Below, piece by piece: positions 1 to 9,752 of a DNA stretch of 64,000 nt. The translations under genes and the position numbers were made by a program. Position 1 is the stretch's first letter, and each line of letters starts with the position of its first letter. The notes beneath the pieces were generated by a model. The model was not told the DNA's origin. It was given only the letters and a program-made list of their open reading frames with translations, and ran no database searches. This stretch comes from Dyella_B sp035690825 (lineage in GTDB: Bacteria; Pseudomonadota; Gammaproteobacteria; Xanthomonadales; Rhodanobacteraceae): the NCBI RefSeq assembly GCF_051954575.1, contig NZ_JBQCHP010000080.1:60825-124824 (forward strand), written 5' to 3'.

Positions 1-953
1 GCGTCGGGCGCGCTGCGCAAATCCAGCGTGATCAGGTCCATCGATACACGCCCGACCAGCGGCACGCGCCGATCGCCGACCAGCACCGGCGTGCCGGCCA
101 CGACGCTGCGCGGATAGCCGTCGCCATAGCCGACCGCCGCCACGCCCACCGACATATCTTCCGGGCATTCCCACAGGCCGTTGTAGCCGATGCGTTCGCC
201 GCGCTTGATGTGATTGATGGCGATCAGTCGCGTGGACAGTGTCATCGCGGCATGGAAGCCGAAATCGGCGCCGCTTTTTCCCTCCACCACGGACAGGCCA
301 TACAGCAGGCCACCGGTACGTACCCAATCGCCGCGTGCATCGGGCCAGCCCAGCACCGCGGCCGAATTGGATAGCGAGCGTGGGCCAGCCAGCCCGCGCG
401 TAGCCGTTTGAAAACGTTCGAGCTGCTGGCGAGTACGCTCGCCGTGGAATACCTCGGACTCGGCGAAATGCGTCATCAAGCCGATATCCGGATCGATGCC
501 CGCCATGCTCGCCAATTGCGCGTGAACCTCCGCGACGCGCTCGGGCGCAAAGCCGAGCCGGTGCATGCCGCTGTCGACCTTCAGCCAAACGCGCAAACGG
601 CCGCGCGTCGGCGAGGCTTCCGACAACCAACGCAACTGGCTCTCATGGTGAATGGCCGCATCCAGCGCCAGCCGCTGCATTTCCGCGATATCGCCGGGCT
701 GATCCGGGCCCGACAGCACCACGATGCGCTGACGATGGCCTGCCGCACGCAAACGCAAACCATCGCCCAGCGACGCCACCGCAAACGCATCGGCATCGCC
801 ATCCAGCGCGCGCGCGACGCGCTCCAGGCCGTGACCGTAGGCATCGGCCTTGACCACCGCCATCACCTTGGCGGGCGCAGCCAACTCACGGATTCGCGCA
901 AGGTTGTGGCGCAATGCGCCCAGATGAATGGTGGCGACGGTGGTACGGCTCAT
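1..953 (-). CDS. alr: alanine racemase (3' end cut by window edge)
   Basis: PLP-dependent interconversion of L- and D-alanine in the cytoplasm, supplying D-Ala for peptidoglycan. Read on the minus strand, the frame opens with MSRTTVATIHLGALRHN and carries the PLP-lysine motif VVKADAYGHG at about residues 30-40. Further on are the substrate-binding segment VDSGMHRLG and the conserved YGDGYPR. The reading frame runs off base 1 without a stop, so about 317 residues are present and the last 40-50 are missing. It lies downstream of dnaB on the same strand with a 122-bp gap, an arrangement common in gammaproteobacteria. Confidence 0.93.
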   Translation of the reverse strand, partial: MSRTTVATIHLGALRHNLARIRELAAPAKVMAVVKADAYGHGLERVARALDGDADAFAVASLGDGLRLRAAGHRQRIVVLSGPDQPGDIAEMQRLALDAAIHHESQLRWLSEASPTRGRLRVWLKVDSGMHRLGFAPERVAEVHAQLASMAGIDPDIGLMTHFAESEVFHGERTRQQLERFQTATRGLAGPRSLSNSAAVLGWPDARGDWVRTGGLLYGLSVVEGKSGADFGFHAAMTLSTRLIAINHIKRGERIGYNGLWECPEDMSVGVAAVGYGDGYPRSVVAGTPVLVGDRRVPLVGRVSMDLITLDLRSAPD

Positions 954-998
954 GCTCCGGACTGCTTGTGGTGGTTAGCTGAAAAGCGAACCATGCCA

Positions 999-1026
999 GG
1001 CCCGCTGGCGCACAGCGTAGCGGGCC
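999..1026. other. stem-loop between dnaB and alr
   Basis: GGCCCGCT and AGCGGGCC form an 8-bp perfect stem around a 12-nt loop in the 122-bp dnaB-alr gap. No T-run follows on either side, so it is not a convincing intrinsic terminator. It may only be an RNA-processing or partial-termination hairpin. Confidence 0.35.
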
Positions 1027-1075
1027 GCGCGTGGCCGGTCAGGGCGAAGAGATGGCCGTGCGCGGGCAGCACGCG

Positions 1076-2467
1076 CTAGAAATGCCCGGTGTACGAATCG
1101 GGGCTGTAGTTCTCGAACTTGGTGTAGTGGCCGAGGAAGGTCAGCTTCACCGTATCCGTCGGGCCGTTACGCTGCTTGCCAATGATGATTTCGGCCAAGC
1201 CTTTATCCGGCGATTCCTTGTTGTAGTACTCGTCGCGGTAGATGAACATGATCACGTCGGCGTCCTGCTCGATAGCGCCCGATTCGCGCAGGTCCGACAT
1301 CATCGGGCGTTTGTCCGCACGCTGTTCCAGCGAGCGGTTCAACTGCGACAGCGCGATCACCGGCACGTTGAGTTCCTTGGCCAGGCCCTTCAGCGAACGC
1401 GAGATTTCCGAGATTTCGGTGGCGCGGTTTTCCTTGTTGCCAGGCACCTGCATCAGCTGCAGGTAGTCGATCACGATCAGGCCAAGGCCGCCGTGTTCGC
1501 GCGCCAGGCGCCGCGCGCGCGAACGCAGTTCAACTGGCGAAAGGCCCGGCGTGTCGTCGATGAAGATTTTCGCTTCGGACAAGAGCGCAATGGCGTTGGT
1601 GACACGCGGCCAGTCCTCTTCGGCCAGGTCGCCAGTGCGCAGGTGCTGCGCATGGATGCGGCCGACGGACGAGATCAGACGGAAGGCCAGCTGCGAAGCG
1701 GACATTTCCATCGAAAAGATCGCCACCGGTTTCTTCGCGCGCAACGCGCAGGCTTCGGCGATGTTGACTGAAAAGGCGGTCTTGCCCATTGATGGACGCG
1801 CCGCGACGATGATCAGGTCCGAGGGCTGCAAACCGGAAGTGAGATTGTCCAGATCGGAAAAACCTGTGGAGATGCCGGTGAGCTGGCCGCGGTTCTGGTA
1901 GCGCTCGTGCAATTGGCGGAAGGCGTCCTTTACCGCCTCGCGCATGGACACGGTGTCCTTCTTGCCGCGCGCACCCGATTCGGCGATGTGGAACACGCGT
2001 TGCTCGGCCGTTTCCAGCACTTCGTGCACGGTCTTGCCTTCGGGGCGATAACCGTCTTCGGTGATCGCGGTGCCGGCGTCGATCAGCTGCCGCAGCACGG
2101 ATTTTTCGCGCACGATCTCGGCGTACGCAATGATGTTGGCCGCACTCGGCGTGCTGTTGGCCAGCTCCACCAGATAGCTGGCGCCGCCAACCATCTCGGC
2201 CAGCCCGTTGGCTTCGAACCAGTCGCCCAGCGTGATCGCATCGCAGGGCATGCCCTTATCGGCCAGTTCGGTGATGGCGCGCCAGATCAGGCGATGATCC
2301 TTGCGATAGAAATCCTGTTCGCCCAGCTTGTCGGCGACGCGGTCGATCGCGTCGGCGGCCAGCATCAAGCCCCCCAGTACCGCCTGCTCGGCATCGATGG
2401 AGTGCGGCGGTACGCGCAGGGCCTCGACGGCGCTATGGGCGGATTTGCGTTCGGGGACGAAGGACAT
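1076..2467 (-). CDS. dnaB: replicative DNA helicase DnaB
   Basis: Hexameric 5'-3' helicase at the replication fork, loaded at oriC and stimulating DnaG primase. The 463-aa product has the N-terminal primase-interacting domain (PPHSIDAEQAVLGGLM near the start) and a RecA-like domain with Walker A ARPSMGKTA at about residue 220. It also has the Walker B stretch LIVIDYLQLM and the QLNRSLEQR segment, and it is of normal length with no intein. The start at 2467 is chosen because AGGGA sits about 6 nt upstream. An ATG at 2473 would abut that ribosome site, and longer in-frame extensions add non-conserved residues. The upstream leader holds a heptanucleotide array. Confidence 0.97.
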   Translation of the reverse strand: MSFVPERKSAHSAVEALRVPPHSIDAEQAVLGGLMLAADAIDRVADKLGEQDFYRKDHRLIWRAITELADKGMPCDAITLGDWFEANGLAEMVGGASYLVELANSTPSAANIIAYAEIVREKSVLRQLIDAGTAITEDGYRPEGKTVHEVLETAEQRVFHIAESGARGKKDTVSMREAVKDAFRQLHERYQNRGQLTGISTGFSDLDNLTSGLQPSDLIIVAARPSMGKTAFSVNIAEACALRAKKPVAIFSMEMSASQLAFRLISSVGRIHAQHLRTGDLAEEDWPRVTNAIALLSEAKIFIDDTPGLSPVELRSRARRLAREHGGLGLIVIDYLQLMQVPGNKENRATEISEISRSLKGLAKELNVPVIALSQLNRSLEQRADKRPMMSDLRESGAIEQDADVIMFIYRDEYYNKESPDKGLAEIIIGKQRNGPTDTVKLTFLGHYTKFENYSPDSYTGHF

Positions 2468-2596
2468 GGACATTCCCTGTAGCAAGTGGGGCGCGCAAAG
2501 CCGTGTAGGCAGACACAAGCTGCGAGCATACGCGTTGGCGTCTCACGGAACGAGATGGAAAGCTGTGGAAAACTTGTGGAAGTTTGGGGATAACCC

Positions 2597-2680
2597 GGGA
2601 ATCGGGAATCGGGAATCGGGAATCGGGAATCGGGAATCGGGAATCGGGAATCGGGAATCGGGAATCGGGAATCGGGAATC
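2597..2680. repeat. tandem heptanucleotide array (GGGAATC x12)
   Basis: Twelve uninterrupted perfect copies of the 7-mer GGGAATC occupy 84 bp in the 326-bp gap between the end of rplI and the start of dnaB. The rest of that gap holds the rplI terminator and the dnaB leader. The array lies about 130 bp upstream of the dnaB start codon. No reading frame through it looks like a real gene, and the repetitive ORFs that cross it are artefacts. Confidence 0.97.
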
Positions 2681-2688
2681 GGGGCAGC

Positions 2689-2721
2689 AAAAAAGGCACT
2701 CACGCTTCCGCACAAGTGCCT
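2689..2721 (-). terminator. intrinsic terminator of the rpsF-rpsR-rplI operon
   Basis: On the minus strand AGGCACT pairs with AGTGCCT around a 13-14 nt loop and is followed by a run of six T. It lies about 75 bp past the rplI stop codon in the right orientation for Rho-independent termination of the ribosomal operon. Confidence 0.85.
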
Positions 2722-2793
2722 CCAGAAAATACCGCCTGATCAAGAAGGCGAGTCTTGCCCGCCTTTACGCGATTGACGATCCCGACTGACGGT

Positions 2794-3246
2794 TTACGCC
2801 TTCTCGGGAACCACGATCACCTTGACCGAGCTGTGCACGTCGGCATGCAGGCTGATCTGCACTTCGAACTCGCCGGTGTGGCGGATGGGGCCTTCGCCCT
2901 GGATCACTTCACCCTTGTGGATGTCGTGGCCAGCGGCCTGCAGGGCGTCGGCGATTTCGCGCGGACCCACCGAGCCGTACAGCTTGCCTTCCGGGCTGGC
3001 GTTGGCGGAGATCGTCACCGACACGTCGGCCAGCTTGGCCTTGCGGCTTTCGGCGCCGGTCAACAGGTTGTTGGCCTTGGCTTCGTATTCGGCGCGGCGC
3101 GCTTCGAACGCAGCCAGGTTTTCAGCGTTGACGCGCACGGCCTTGCCCTGCGGCAGCAGGTAGTTGCGGCCGTAGCCCGGCTTCACCTTGACCTTGTCGC
3201 CGAGGTTGCCGAGGTTGCGCACCTTTTCAAGCAGAATGAGTTCCAT
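2794..3246 (-). CDS. rplI: 50S ribosomal protein L9
   Basis: Binds 23S rRNA at the base of the L1 stalk. The 150-aa product begins MELILLEKVRNLGNLGD, continues with the L9 signature region VKPGYGRNYLLPQGKA, then the long connecting helix and the C-terminal domain (ETAIDALQAAG-like segment). It is full length for the family. It is the last gene of rpsF-rpsR-rplI, 101 bp after rpsR, and is followed by an intrinsic terminator. Confidence 0.98.
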   Translation of the reverse strand: MELILLEKVRNLGNLGDKVKVKPGYGRNYLLPQGKAVRVNAENLAAFEARRAEYEAKANNLLTGAESRKAKLADVSVTISANASPEGKLYGSVGPREIADALQAAGHDIHKGEVIQGEGPIRHTGEFEVQISLHADVHSSVKVIVVPEKA

Positions 3247-3347
3247 GATTGATTCCTCGATTCGTTAGCACCGGATGGGCCCGGCGCAGCCGTGGACGGT
3301 TGTCCGAAGGGAACTGCCGCCGCGTGGAAGCGGCGGCAGGTAAAGCA

Positions 3348-3578
3348 TTAAACGTCGTGGTTGTCGGTGTACGGCAGCAGCGCCAGGAAGCGCGCGCGCT
3401 TGATGGCCGTGGCCAGCTGGCGCTGGTAGCGCGCCTTGGTGCCGGTGATGCGGCTGGGCACGATCTTGCCGTTCTCGGTGATGTACTGGCGCAAGGTGTT
3501 GAGATCCTTGTAGTCGATCTCTTTGACCTTTTCGGCCGTGAAGCGGCAGAACTTACGGCGGCGGAAGAACTTGGACAT
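3348..3578 (-). CDS. rpsR: 30S ribosomal protein S18
   Basis: Small-subunit protein that heterodimerises with S6 on the platform of the 30S subunit. The 76-aa product carries the S18 signature from FCRFTAEKVKEIDYKD to RITGTKARYQRQLATAIK. It follows rpsF by 17 bp in the same operon, as in most bacteria. Length and sequence are unremarkable. Confidence 0.98.
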   Translation of the reverse strand: MSKFFRRRKFCRFTAEKVKEIDYKDLNTLRQYITENGKIVPSRITGTKARYQRQLATAIKRARFLALLPYTDNHDV

Positions 3579-3595
3579 GGCGTTGGGCTCCTGGA

Positions 3596-4024
3596 TCAGT
3601 CTTCGAGATCGGCGTCGTCGCTATCGGCGCGGCCGACACGGCGGTCATCGCCATCGCTGTCATCGTCACGACGACGGGAAGACTTGGCGTCGTCCTTTTC
3701 CTTGCTCTTGAGGATGAAGGACTGCTCGGTATCGGCGGCGTCGCGCTTGATCACCAAGTGGCGCAGCACGGCGTCGTTGAAGCGGAAGCCCGACTCCAGC
3801 TCGTTCAGCACACCCTGGCTCACTTCGATGTTGAGCATCACGTAGTGGGCCTTGGCCAGGTTCACGATCGGGTACGCCAGCTGGCGGCGGCCCCAGTCTT
3901 CCAGGCGGTGGATCTTGCCGCCGTCGGAGGCGATCAGCGCCTTGTAGCGCTCGATCATCGCCGGAACCTGTTCGCTCTGGTCGGGATGGACCAGGAATAC
4001 AACTTCGTAATGACGCAAGGTCAT
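3596..4024 (-). CDS. rpsF: 30S ribosomal protein S6
   Basis: Binds S18 and the central domain of 16S rRNA. The start at 4024 gives MTLRHYEVVFLVHPDQSEQ, the normal S6 N-terminus, and has GGAG eight bases upstream. A longer in-frame extension upstream is not conserved. The 142-aa product has an acidic and arginine-rich C-terminal tail (RRRDDDSDGDDRR). In E. coli such a tail receives glutamates from RimK; whether that happens here is unknown. It is the first gene of the rpsF-rpsR-rplI operon. Confidence 0.97.
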   Translation of the reverse strand: MTLRHYEVVFLVHPDQSEQVPAMIERYKALIASDGGKIHRLEDWGRRQLAYPIVNLAKAHYVMLNIEVSQGVLNELESGFRFNDAVLRHLVIKRDAADTEQSFILKSKEKDDAKSSRRRDDDSDGDDRRVGRADSDDADLED

Positions 4025-4210
4025 TGGGAAACTCCTTATGGATGCGACCCTTGCGGGCCTCGCAGCCTCCCGCGACAGGCGGTGAGGCAAGGGCTGCACT
4101 GCGCCTGTTTGGCGTAGGCAGAAGCGGAATTGTAAGCGGGGTGAGCGAGGTGGCGCAAGTCATTGAATGGGCTGGACGTGCCCGTGAGTGCGGCATCCTC
4201 GCGAGATTGG

Positions 4211-4251
4211 CCCCTCACCCCGACCCTCTCTCCTAAGGGGAGAGGGGGAAA
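4211..4251. repeat. G/C-tract palindromic intergenic repeat
   Basis: A sequence of the type CCCTCTCTCC-TAA-GGGGAGAGGG forms a 10-bp stem with a 3-nt loop at 4224-4246, preceded by CCCCTCACCCCGA. It sits in the 239-bp gap between rpsF (start side) and the iscA stop codon. A related G-rich repeat pair occurs at 59649-59774. It could act as a terminator-like hairpin for iscA, but no T-run is present. Confidence 0.6.
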
Positions 4252-4263
4252 TAAGGTGGGCGC

Positions 4264-4590
4264 TCAGCCGACCGTAAAGCTCTCGCCGCAACCGCATTCG
4301 CCGGTGGCGTTGGGATTGCGGAAGACGAAGCTGGCGTTGAGGCCCTGGCGCTGGAAGTCGATCTCGGTGCCTTCCACCAGCGGCAGGCTCTTGGTATCGA
4401 CGATCACCGGCACGCCATCGATCTGGAAGGTCTGGTCGTCATCGCCGACGCGCTCGGCCAGATCCACCACATAGGCGAAACCCGAGCAGCCGGTGCGCTT
4501 CACCCCGAAGCGGACACCCGCGGCGGAGGGCGATTGCGCAAGGAACTGGCGCATGCGTTGGTTGGCGGAGGGAGTGATCGAGATGGTCAT
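4264..4590 (-). CDS. iscA: A-type iron-sulfur carrier protein (IscA-like)
   Basis: A-type carrier that receives Fe-S clusters from the scaffold and delivers them to apoproteins. The 108-aa product has the three invariant cysteines, one in RTGCSGFAYV and two in GECGCGESF near the C-terminus. The segment DGTEIDFQRQGLN is closer to IscA than to ErpA, which is why IscA is preferred; both are known HesB-family types. The start at 4590 (MTISITPSANQ) is preferred over an upstream in-frame Met. It is a lone gene, divergent from asnS across 129 bp, and not within an isc operon. Confidence 0.85.
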   Translation of the reverse strand: MTISITPSANQRMRQFLAQSPSAAGVRFGVKRTGCSGFAYVVDLAERVGDDDQTFQIDGVPVIVDTKSLPLVEGTEIDFQRQGLNASFVFRNPNATGECGCGESFTVG

Positions 4591-4719
4591 GGCTACGGCG
4601 GTTCGGATCGGCACGTGAGTGCGCAAGGCATGTCGCAGTGCGGCACGACTACATTATCATGCCCGCTTCGCCTTTCGCGCTCATCACCAGATGGGCGCCT
4701 TCCCGAGGAGTTTCAATCC

Positions 4720-6120
<1,401 letters not shown>

Positions 6121-6134
6121 TCCCCGAAGACCTC

Positions 6135-6935
6135 ATGCGCTTTCGACTGGTACTGCTCACCCTCGCTTCCGTGCTGCTGCTTGCCGCTTGCCATAGCGTC
6201 AAGCTGCCGAAGCTGCCGCTGCCCACCGATCTGCTGCCGCAGGCGCAGCCGATCCGGCCGCTCGCCGACGCCAAGAAAATCCTGCAGGACGCCACGCCGT
6301 GCTGCACGACCTTCGCCGATTTCTCCTACCAGATGCTGCTGCCATGGCGGCCGCAGCGCTTCCAGCTTGGCCCCGGCAGCCCGGTGGTTGCGATCAACAA
6401 TTCGCGCAGCTATTTCTTGAGTTTCACCTTGCCGCCCGACGTGAAACTGCCCTACACCATCGGCTTGAAATCGGAGCTGGTCGGGCGCTCCGTCACCAGC
6501 GGCAGTTATCTGTTCGCACCGACCGTGGTGCAACTGGATGAAACCTTCCAGCCGATCGATACGCAGGACGTGAAACTGTGCGAATACATGGGCTGGACCA
6601 ATGACGAAAGCGGCGCTTTCGGCAGCGTGGAAGTCACCAGCAACAAGGCGCGCTACCTGGTGGTGTACAGCTCGGCCAAGCAGCAATCCGACAGCACCTA
6701 CTGGGAACAATCGGCCAGCACCTTCTCCACCAGCACCACCACCAATACGCCTGCAGCAACCACCATCGGCGGCAGCTACAAGATCCAGCATGGCCCCGAA
6801 GGGGTGGTATGGGTCGGCATGATGGATCGCACCTACAAGGAAGCGGTCAGCAAGGCCGTATGCGGCAAGGCCCCGCAAGGCAATGGCCTGCTCAATTCGC
6901 TGGGTGCGGATCTTGGCCTGCGGAGAAGCCCTTGA
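6135..6935 (+). CDS. MalM-like outer-membrane or periplasmic lipoprotein
   Basis: A 266-aa exported protein with a clear lipoprotein signal (hydrophobic LVLLTLASVLLLAAC, lipobox Cys at residue 19). The middle segment SYLFAPTVVQLDETFQPID resembles the MalM family (maltose-operon periplasmic protein), where similar FAP-V-LDE-P patterns occur. That assignment is an inference from recall, and no maltose genes are nearby. A Ser/Thr-rich stretch (STFSTSTTTNT) lies at about residues 195-210. It is co-directional with asnS and overlaps the next small membrane-protein gene by four bases. Confidence 0.75.
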   Translation: MRFRLVLLTLASVLLLAACHSVKLPKLPLPTDLLPQAQPIRPLADAKKILQDATPCCTTFADFSYQMLLPWRPQRFQLGPGSPVVAINNSRSYFLSFTLPPDVKLPYTIGLKSELVGRSVTSGSYLFAPTVVQLDETFQPIDTQDVKLCEYMGWTNDESGAFGSVEVTSNKARYLVVYSSAKQQSDSTYWEQSASTFSTSTTTNTPAATTIGGSYKIQHGPEGVVWVGMMDRTYKEAVSKAVCGKAPQGNGLLNSLGADLGLRRSP

Positions 6936-7255
6936 TTCCCTTTGCGCTCTATATTGGCCTGCTGGTGATCGGCCTGGTCTGCTTCATCACGCACGCCGTG
7001 TTGCCGTTTCGCATCGCCAAGCATCTGCGCGAGGACTACCCGCAACACTGGAAGGTGATCGTCGACACCGGCGGTGCGCAGGCTGCCCGCGGCCCGCAAC
7101 TGTGGCTACGCATGCAGAACGTGTTGCGCTCCCCGGCCATCGCCGCCATCGACGATGCCGCGATCACGCGCCTGTGGCGCATCTGGCGCTACAGTCAATG
7201 GCTGGCCTGGGGCTGCTGGCTGGGTGCCCTGGCGATGCAGTGGCGCAGCCGCTGA
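6932..7255 (+). CDS. small hypothetical membrane protein (TTG start)
   Basis: A 107-aa product beginning at a TTG that overlaps the preceding stop in TTGA, with GGAG about six bases upstream. Both facts support a coupled start. It has a transmembrane helix at about residues 3-25 (ALYIGLLVIGLVCFITHAVL), a soluble middle (RIAKHLREDYPQHWK) and a second hydrophobic stretch near the C-terminus (WLAWGCWLGALAM). I do not recognise a family. The coupling suggests joint expression with the lipoprotein. Confidence 0.7.
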   Translation: MIPFALYIGLLVIGLVCFITHAVLPFRIAKHLREDYPQHWKVIVDTGGAQAARGPQLWLRMQNVLRSPAIAAIDDAAITRLWRIWRYSQWLAWGCWLGALAMQWRSR

Positions 7256-7286
7256 CACATTAAGCAGGCTCTAATCGGGAGAGCAC

Positions 7287-8078
7287 ATGGATTTGAATCT
7301 GCGCGGCCGTCACGCCCTGGTGTGCGGCGCATCGCAAGGCATTGGGCACGCCGCGGCGATCGAGCTGGCCGAACTCGGCGCCGACATCACCCTGCTGGCG
7401 CGCTCCGCCGATAAGCTGGCCGCGCTCGCCGACAACCTGCCGCGCACGCATGCCGCGCAACGCCATGGCTGGCGCAGCGTCGACATGCTCGATTCCGAAG
7501 CCCTGCATGTCGCGGCAGCCGACCTGGTGCTGACCCGGCCGGTGCATATCCTGGTCAACAACACCGGTGGCCCGCCCGGCGGCGCCATCCACAGCGCCGA
7601 ATCCAGCGCGTTCGAGAACACTTTCCGCCAGCACGTGCTGGCCGCCCATACGCTGTTGCAGGCGGTGCTGCAAGGCATGCGCGACAGCGGCTACGGACGC
7701 GTGGTGAACGTCATCTCCACCTCGGTCAAGGAACCGATCGCCGGACTCGGCGTATCCAACACCGTGCGCGCTGCGATGGCCGCCTGGGCCAAGACGCTGT
7801 CGGGCGAACTGGCGGCCGACGGCATCACTGTCAACAATGTGCTGCCTGGCTACACACGCACCGCCCGGCTGGACGGACTGCTCGCCGTACAGGCGCAGAA
7901 AACCGGGCGCAGCGAGCAGGAGCTGGCCAAGGAGATGGCGGCAGCGGTTCCCGCGCGCCGTTTCGGCGAACCCGGGGAAATTGCCGCCGTGATCGCGTTC
8001 CTGTGCACGCCGGCCGCGGCCTACGTCAACGGCGTGAGCATCGCGGTCGACGGTGGCCGGACCAAGGCACTGAGCTAG
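7287..8078 (+). CDS. atypical short-chain dehydrogenase/reductase
   Basis: A 263-aa Rossmann-fold SDR with the NAD(P) motif CGASQGIG at residues 13-20 and the NN-G motif VNNTGGPP. The serine region is present (NVISTSVKEP). Where classical SDRs have the catalytic Tyr-x-x-x-Lys, this protein reads SNTVRAA, so Tyr and Lys appear replaced by Ser and Arg. It lies 42 bp upstream of the aldehyde dehydrogenase in a probable lower-kynurenine-pathway operon. The substrate is unknown, and it may be catalytically altered. An A/G-rich ribosome site (GGGAGAG) precedes the ATG. Confidence 0.85.
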   Translation: MDLNLRGRHALVCGASQGIGHAAAIELAELGADITLLARSADKLAALADNLPRTHAAQRHGWRSVDMLDSEALHVAAADLVLTRPVHILVNNTGGPPGGAIHSAESSAFENTFRQHVLAAHTLLQAVLQGMRDSGYGRVVNVISTSVKEPIAGLGVSNTVRAAMAAWAKTLSGELAADGITVNNVLPGYTRTARLDGLLAVQAQKTGRSEQELAKEMAAAVPARRFGEPGEIAAVIAFLCTPAAAYVNGVSIAVDGGRTKALS

Positions 8079-8120
8079 CGTCCGGTGCAATCCACCGCTT
8101 CTGGTCCTAAGCTTGCAGGG

Positions 8121-9575
8121 ATGCCAAGCACTCGCCTCGCCAATCTCATCGATGGTCGCCTCGCGGCGCCGTTGGACGATCACTGGCTGGATGTCTATGA
8201 ACCGGCCACCGGCGCCGTGTTTGCGCAATGTCCCGATTCCAGCGCTGCCGATGTGGCCGCCGCCGTGTACGCCGCGCAGCGGGCGGCGCCGGGATGGGCG
8301 GCGACGCCGGCCGACACGCGAGCGCAGTTGCTGCATCGGCTGGCCGACCTGATCGAAGCGCGCCTCGACGAATTCGCCGCCCTGGAATCGCGCGACAGCG
8401 GCAAGCCGGTATCGCTCGCCCGGCGCCTGGACATTCCCCGCGCCGTTTCCAACCTGCGCTTCTTCGCCGCCGCCATCGTCGCCTGGGAGAGCGAAGCGCA
8501 CGCGATGGAAACCGGCGCGATCAACTACACCCTGCGCCATCCGCTCGGCGTGGTCGGCTGCATCAGTCCGTGGAATCTGCCGCTATATCTGTTCACCTGG
8601 AAAATCGCGCCGGCGCTGGCCAGCGGCAACGCGGTGATCGCCAAGCCATCGGAAATCACGCCGTGCACCGCCGCCCTGCTCGGCGAACTCAGCATCGAAG
8701 CGGGCTTTCCGCCGGGCGTGCTGAACATCGTGCAAGGGCGCGGCCCGGCCACCGGCCAGGCGATCGTGGAGCATCCCGCGGTGAAAGCCATTTCCTTCAC
8801 CGGCAGCACACGCACCGGCGCCAGCATTGCGGCGACCGCTGCGCCGCAGTTCAAGAAACTTTCGCTGGAACTGGGCGGCAAAAATCCCGCGATCGTGTTT
8901 GCCGATGCGGAGCTCAGCGACGAAAACCTCGACACCATCGTGCGCTCCGGTTTCGCCAACCAGGGCGAGATCTGCCTGTGCGGCTCACGCCTGCTGGTAC
9001 AGCGTTCGATCTATGACAGTTTTCGCGAGCGCTATCTGGCCAAGGTCAACGCGTTGCGCGTCGGTGATCCGCAGCAAGCCAGCAGCGATCTCGGCGCGCT
9101 GGTGTCACGCGAACATTTCGACAAGGTGATGCGCTGCATCGCGCAAGCGCGCGACGAAGGCGGACGCATACTTTGCGGCGGCAACGCATTGCAACTCGAA
9201 GGGCGCTGCGCCGACGGCTGGTTCATTGCACCCACGGTGATCGAAGGTTTGTCGAACGACACGCTCACCAACCAGCAGGAAATCTTCGGCCCGGTCGTCA
9301 CGCTGATTGCATTCGATGACGAAGCCGACGCGCTCGCCATCGCCAACGGTACCGGCTACGGGCTTGCCGCGTCGCTTTGGACCGGCGATCTGTCGCGCGC
9401 GCATCGCATGGGCGCGCAGCTGGAGTTCGGCATCGTGTGGATCAACTGCTGGCTGCTGCGCGACCTGCGCACGCCGTTTGGCGGCAGCAAGCAATCCGGT
9501 GTCGGGCGCGAAGGCGGCGTCGAAGCGCTGCGTTTCTTCACCGAGCCGCGCAACGTGTGCATTCGCTATCTGTGA
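8121..9575 (+). CDS. aldehyde dehydrogenase, 2-aminomuconate/2-hydroxymuconate semialdehyde type
   Basis: An NAD-dependent aldehyde dehydrogenase of 484 aa. Motifs in order are the Asn region SPWNLPLYLFTWKIAPAL, the cofactor motif FTGSTRTG, the catalytic Glu in LELGGKNPA, the catalytic Cys within GEICLCGSR and EIFGPV. The overall pattern matches the hydroxymuconic/aminomuconic semialdehyde branch. The RidA neighbour resembling 2-aminomuconate deaminase makes 2-aminomuconate 6-semialdehyde the likely substrate (inference). ATG 8121 is preferred over GTG 8085; neither has a strong ribosome site. Its stop codon lies inside the first unit of a heptanucleotide array. Confidence 0.88.
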   Translation: MPSTRLANLIDGRLAAPLDDHWLDVYEPATGAVFAQCPDSSAADVAAAVYAAQRAAPGWAATPADTRAQLLHRLADLIEARLDEFAALESRDSGKPVSLARRLDIPRAVSNLRFFAAAIVAWESEAHAMETGAINYTLRHPLGVVGCISPWNLPLYLFTWKIAPALASGNAVIAKPSEITPCTAALLGELSIEAGFPPGVLNIVQGRGPATGQAIVEHPAVKAISFTGSTRTGASIAATAAPQFKKLSLELGGKNPAIVFADAELSDENLDTIVRSGFANQGEICLCGSRLLVQRSIYDSFRERYLAKVNALRVGDPQQASSDLGALVSREHFDKVMRCIAQARDEGGRILCGGNALQLEGRCADGWFIAPTVIEGLSNDTLTNQQEIFGPVVTLIAFDDEADALAIANGTGYGLAASLWTGDLSRAHRMGAQLEFGIVWINCWLLRDLRTPFGGSKQSGVGREGGVEALRFFTEPRNVCIRYL

Positions 9576-9662
9576 ACTGTGAACTGTGAACTGTGAACTG
9601 TGAACTGTGAATCGTGAATCGTGAATCGTGAATCGTGAATCGTGAATCGTGAATCGTGAATC
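9572..9662. repeat. composite heptanucleotide array (GTGAACT x5, GTGAATC x8)
   Basis: Five perfect copies of GTGAACT (9572-9606) pass directly into eight perfect copies of GTGAATC (9607-9662). The first unit contains the stop codon of the aldehyde dehydrogenase gene. The array occupies about half of the 177-bp gap before the carbonic anhydrase gene. GTGAATC differs by one base from the GGGAATC unit of the array near dnaB, so the two arrays look related in type. Confidence 0.97.
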
Positions 9663-9752
9663 GTGAAAAGCGTATACCCAAAGCCAAGGCAGGCAACCAG
9701 CCTGCTGTCTTCGATTGACGATTGACGACTCCCGACGTTAGAGGAAACTGCC

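Noticed and set aside
2543..2743. Repetitive frames across the GGGAATC array (for example repeated DSRFPIP)
   Set aside because: Produced by a 7-bp repeat that is open in several frames; not coding.
9572..9662. CRISPR-like array
   Set aside because: Units are only 7 bp with no spacers, so this is a microsatellite-type tandem repeat.
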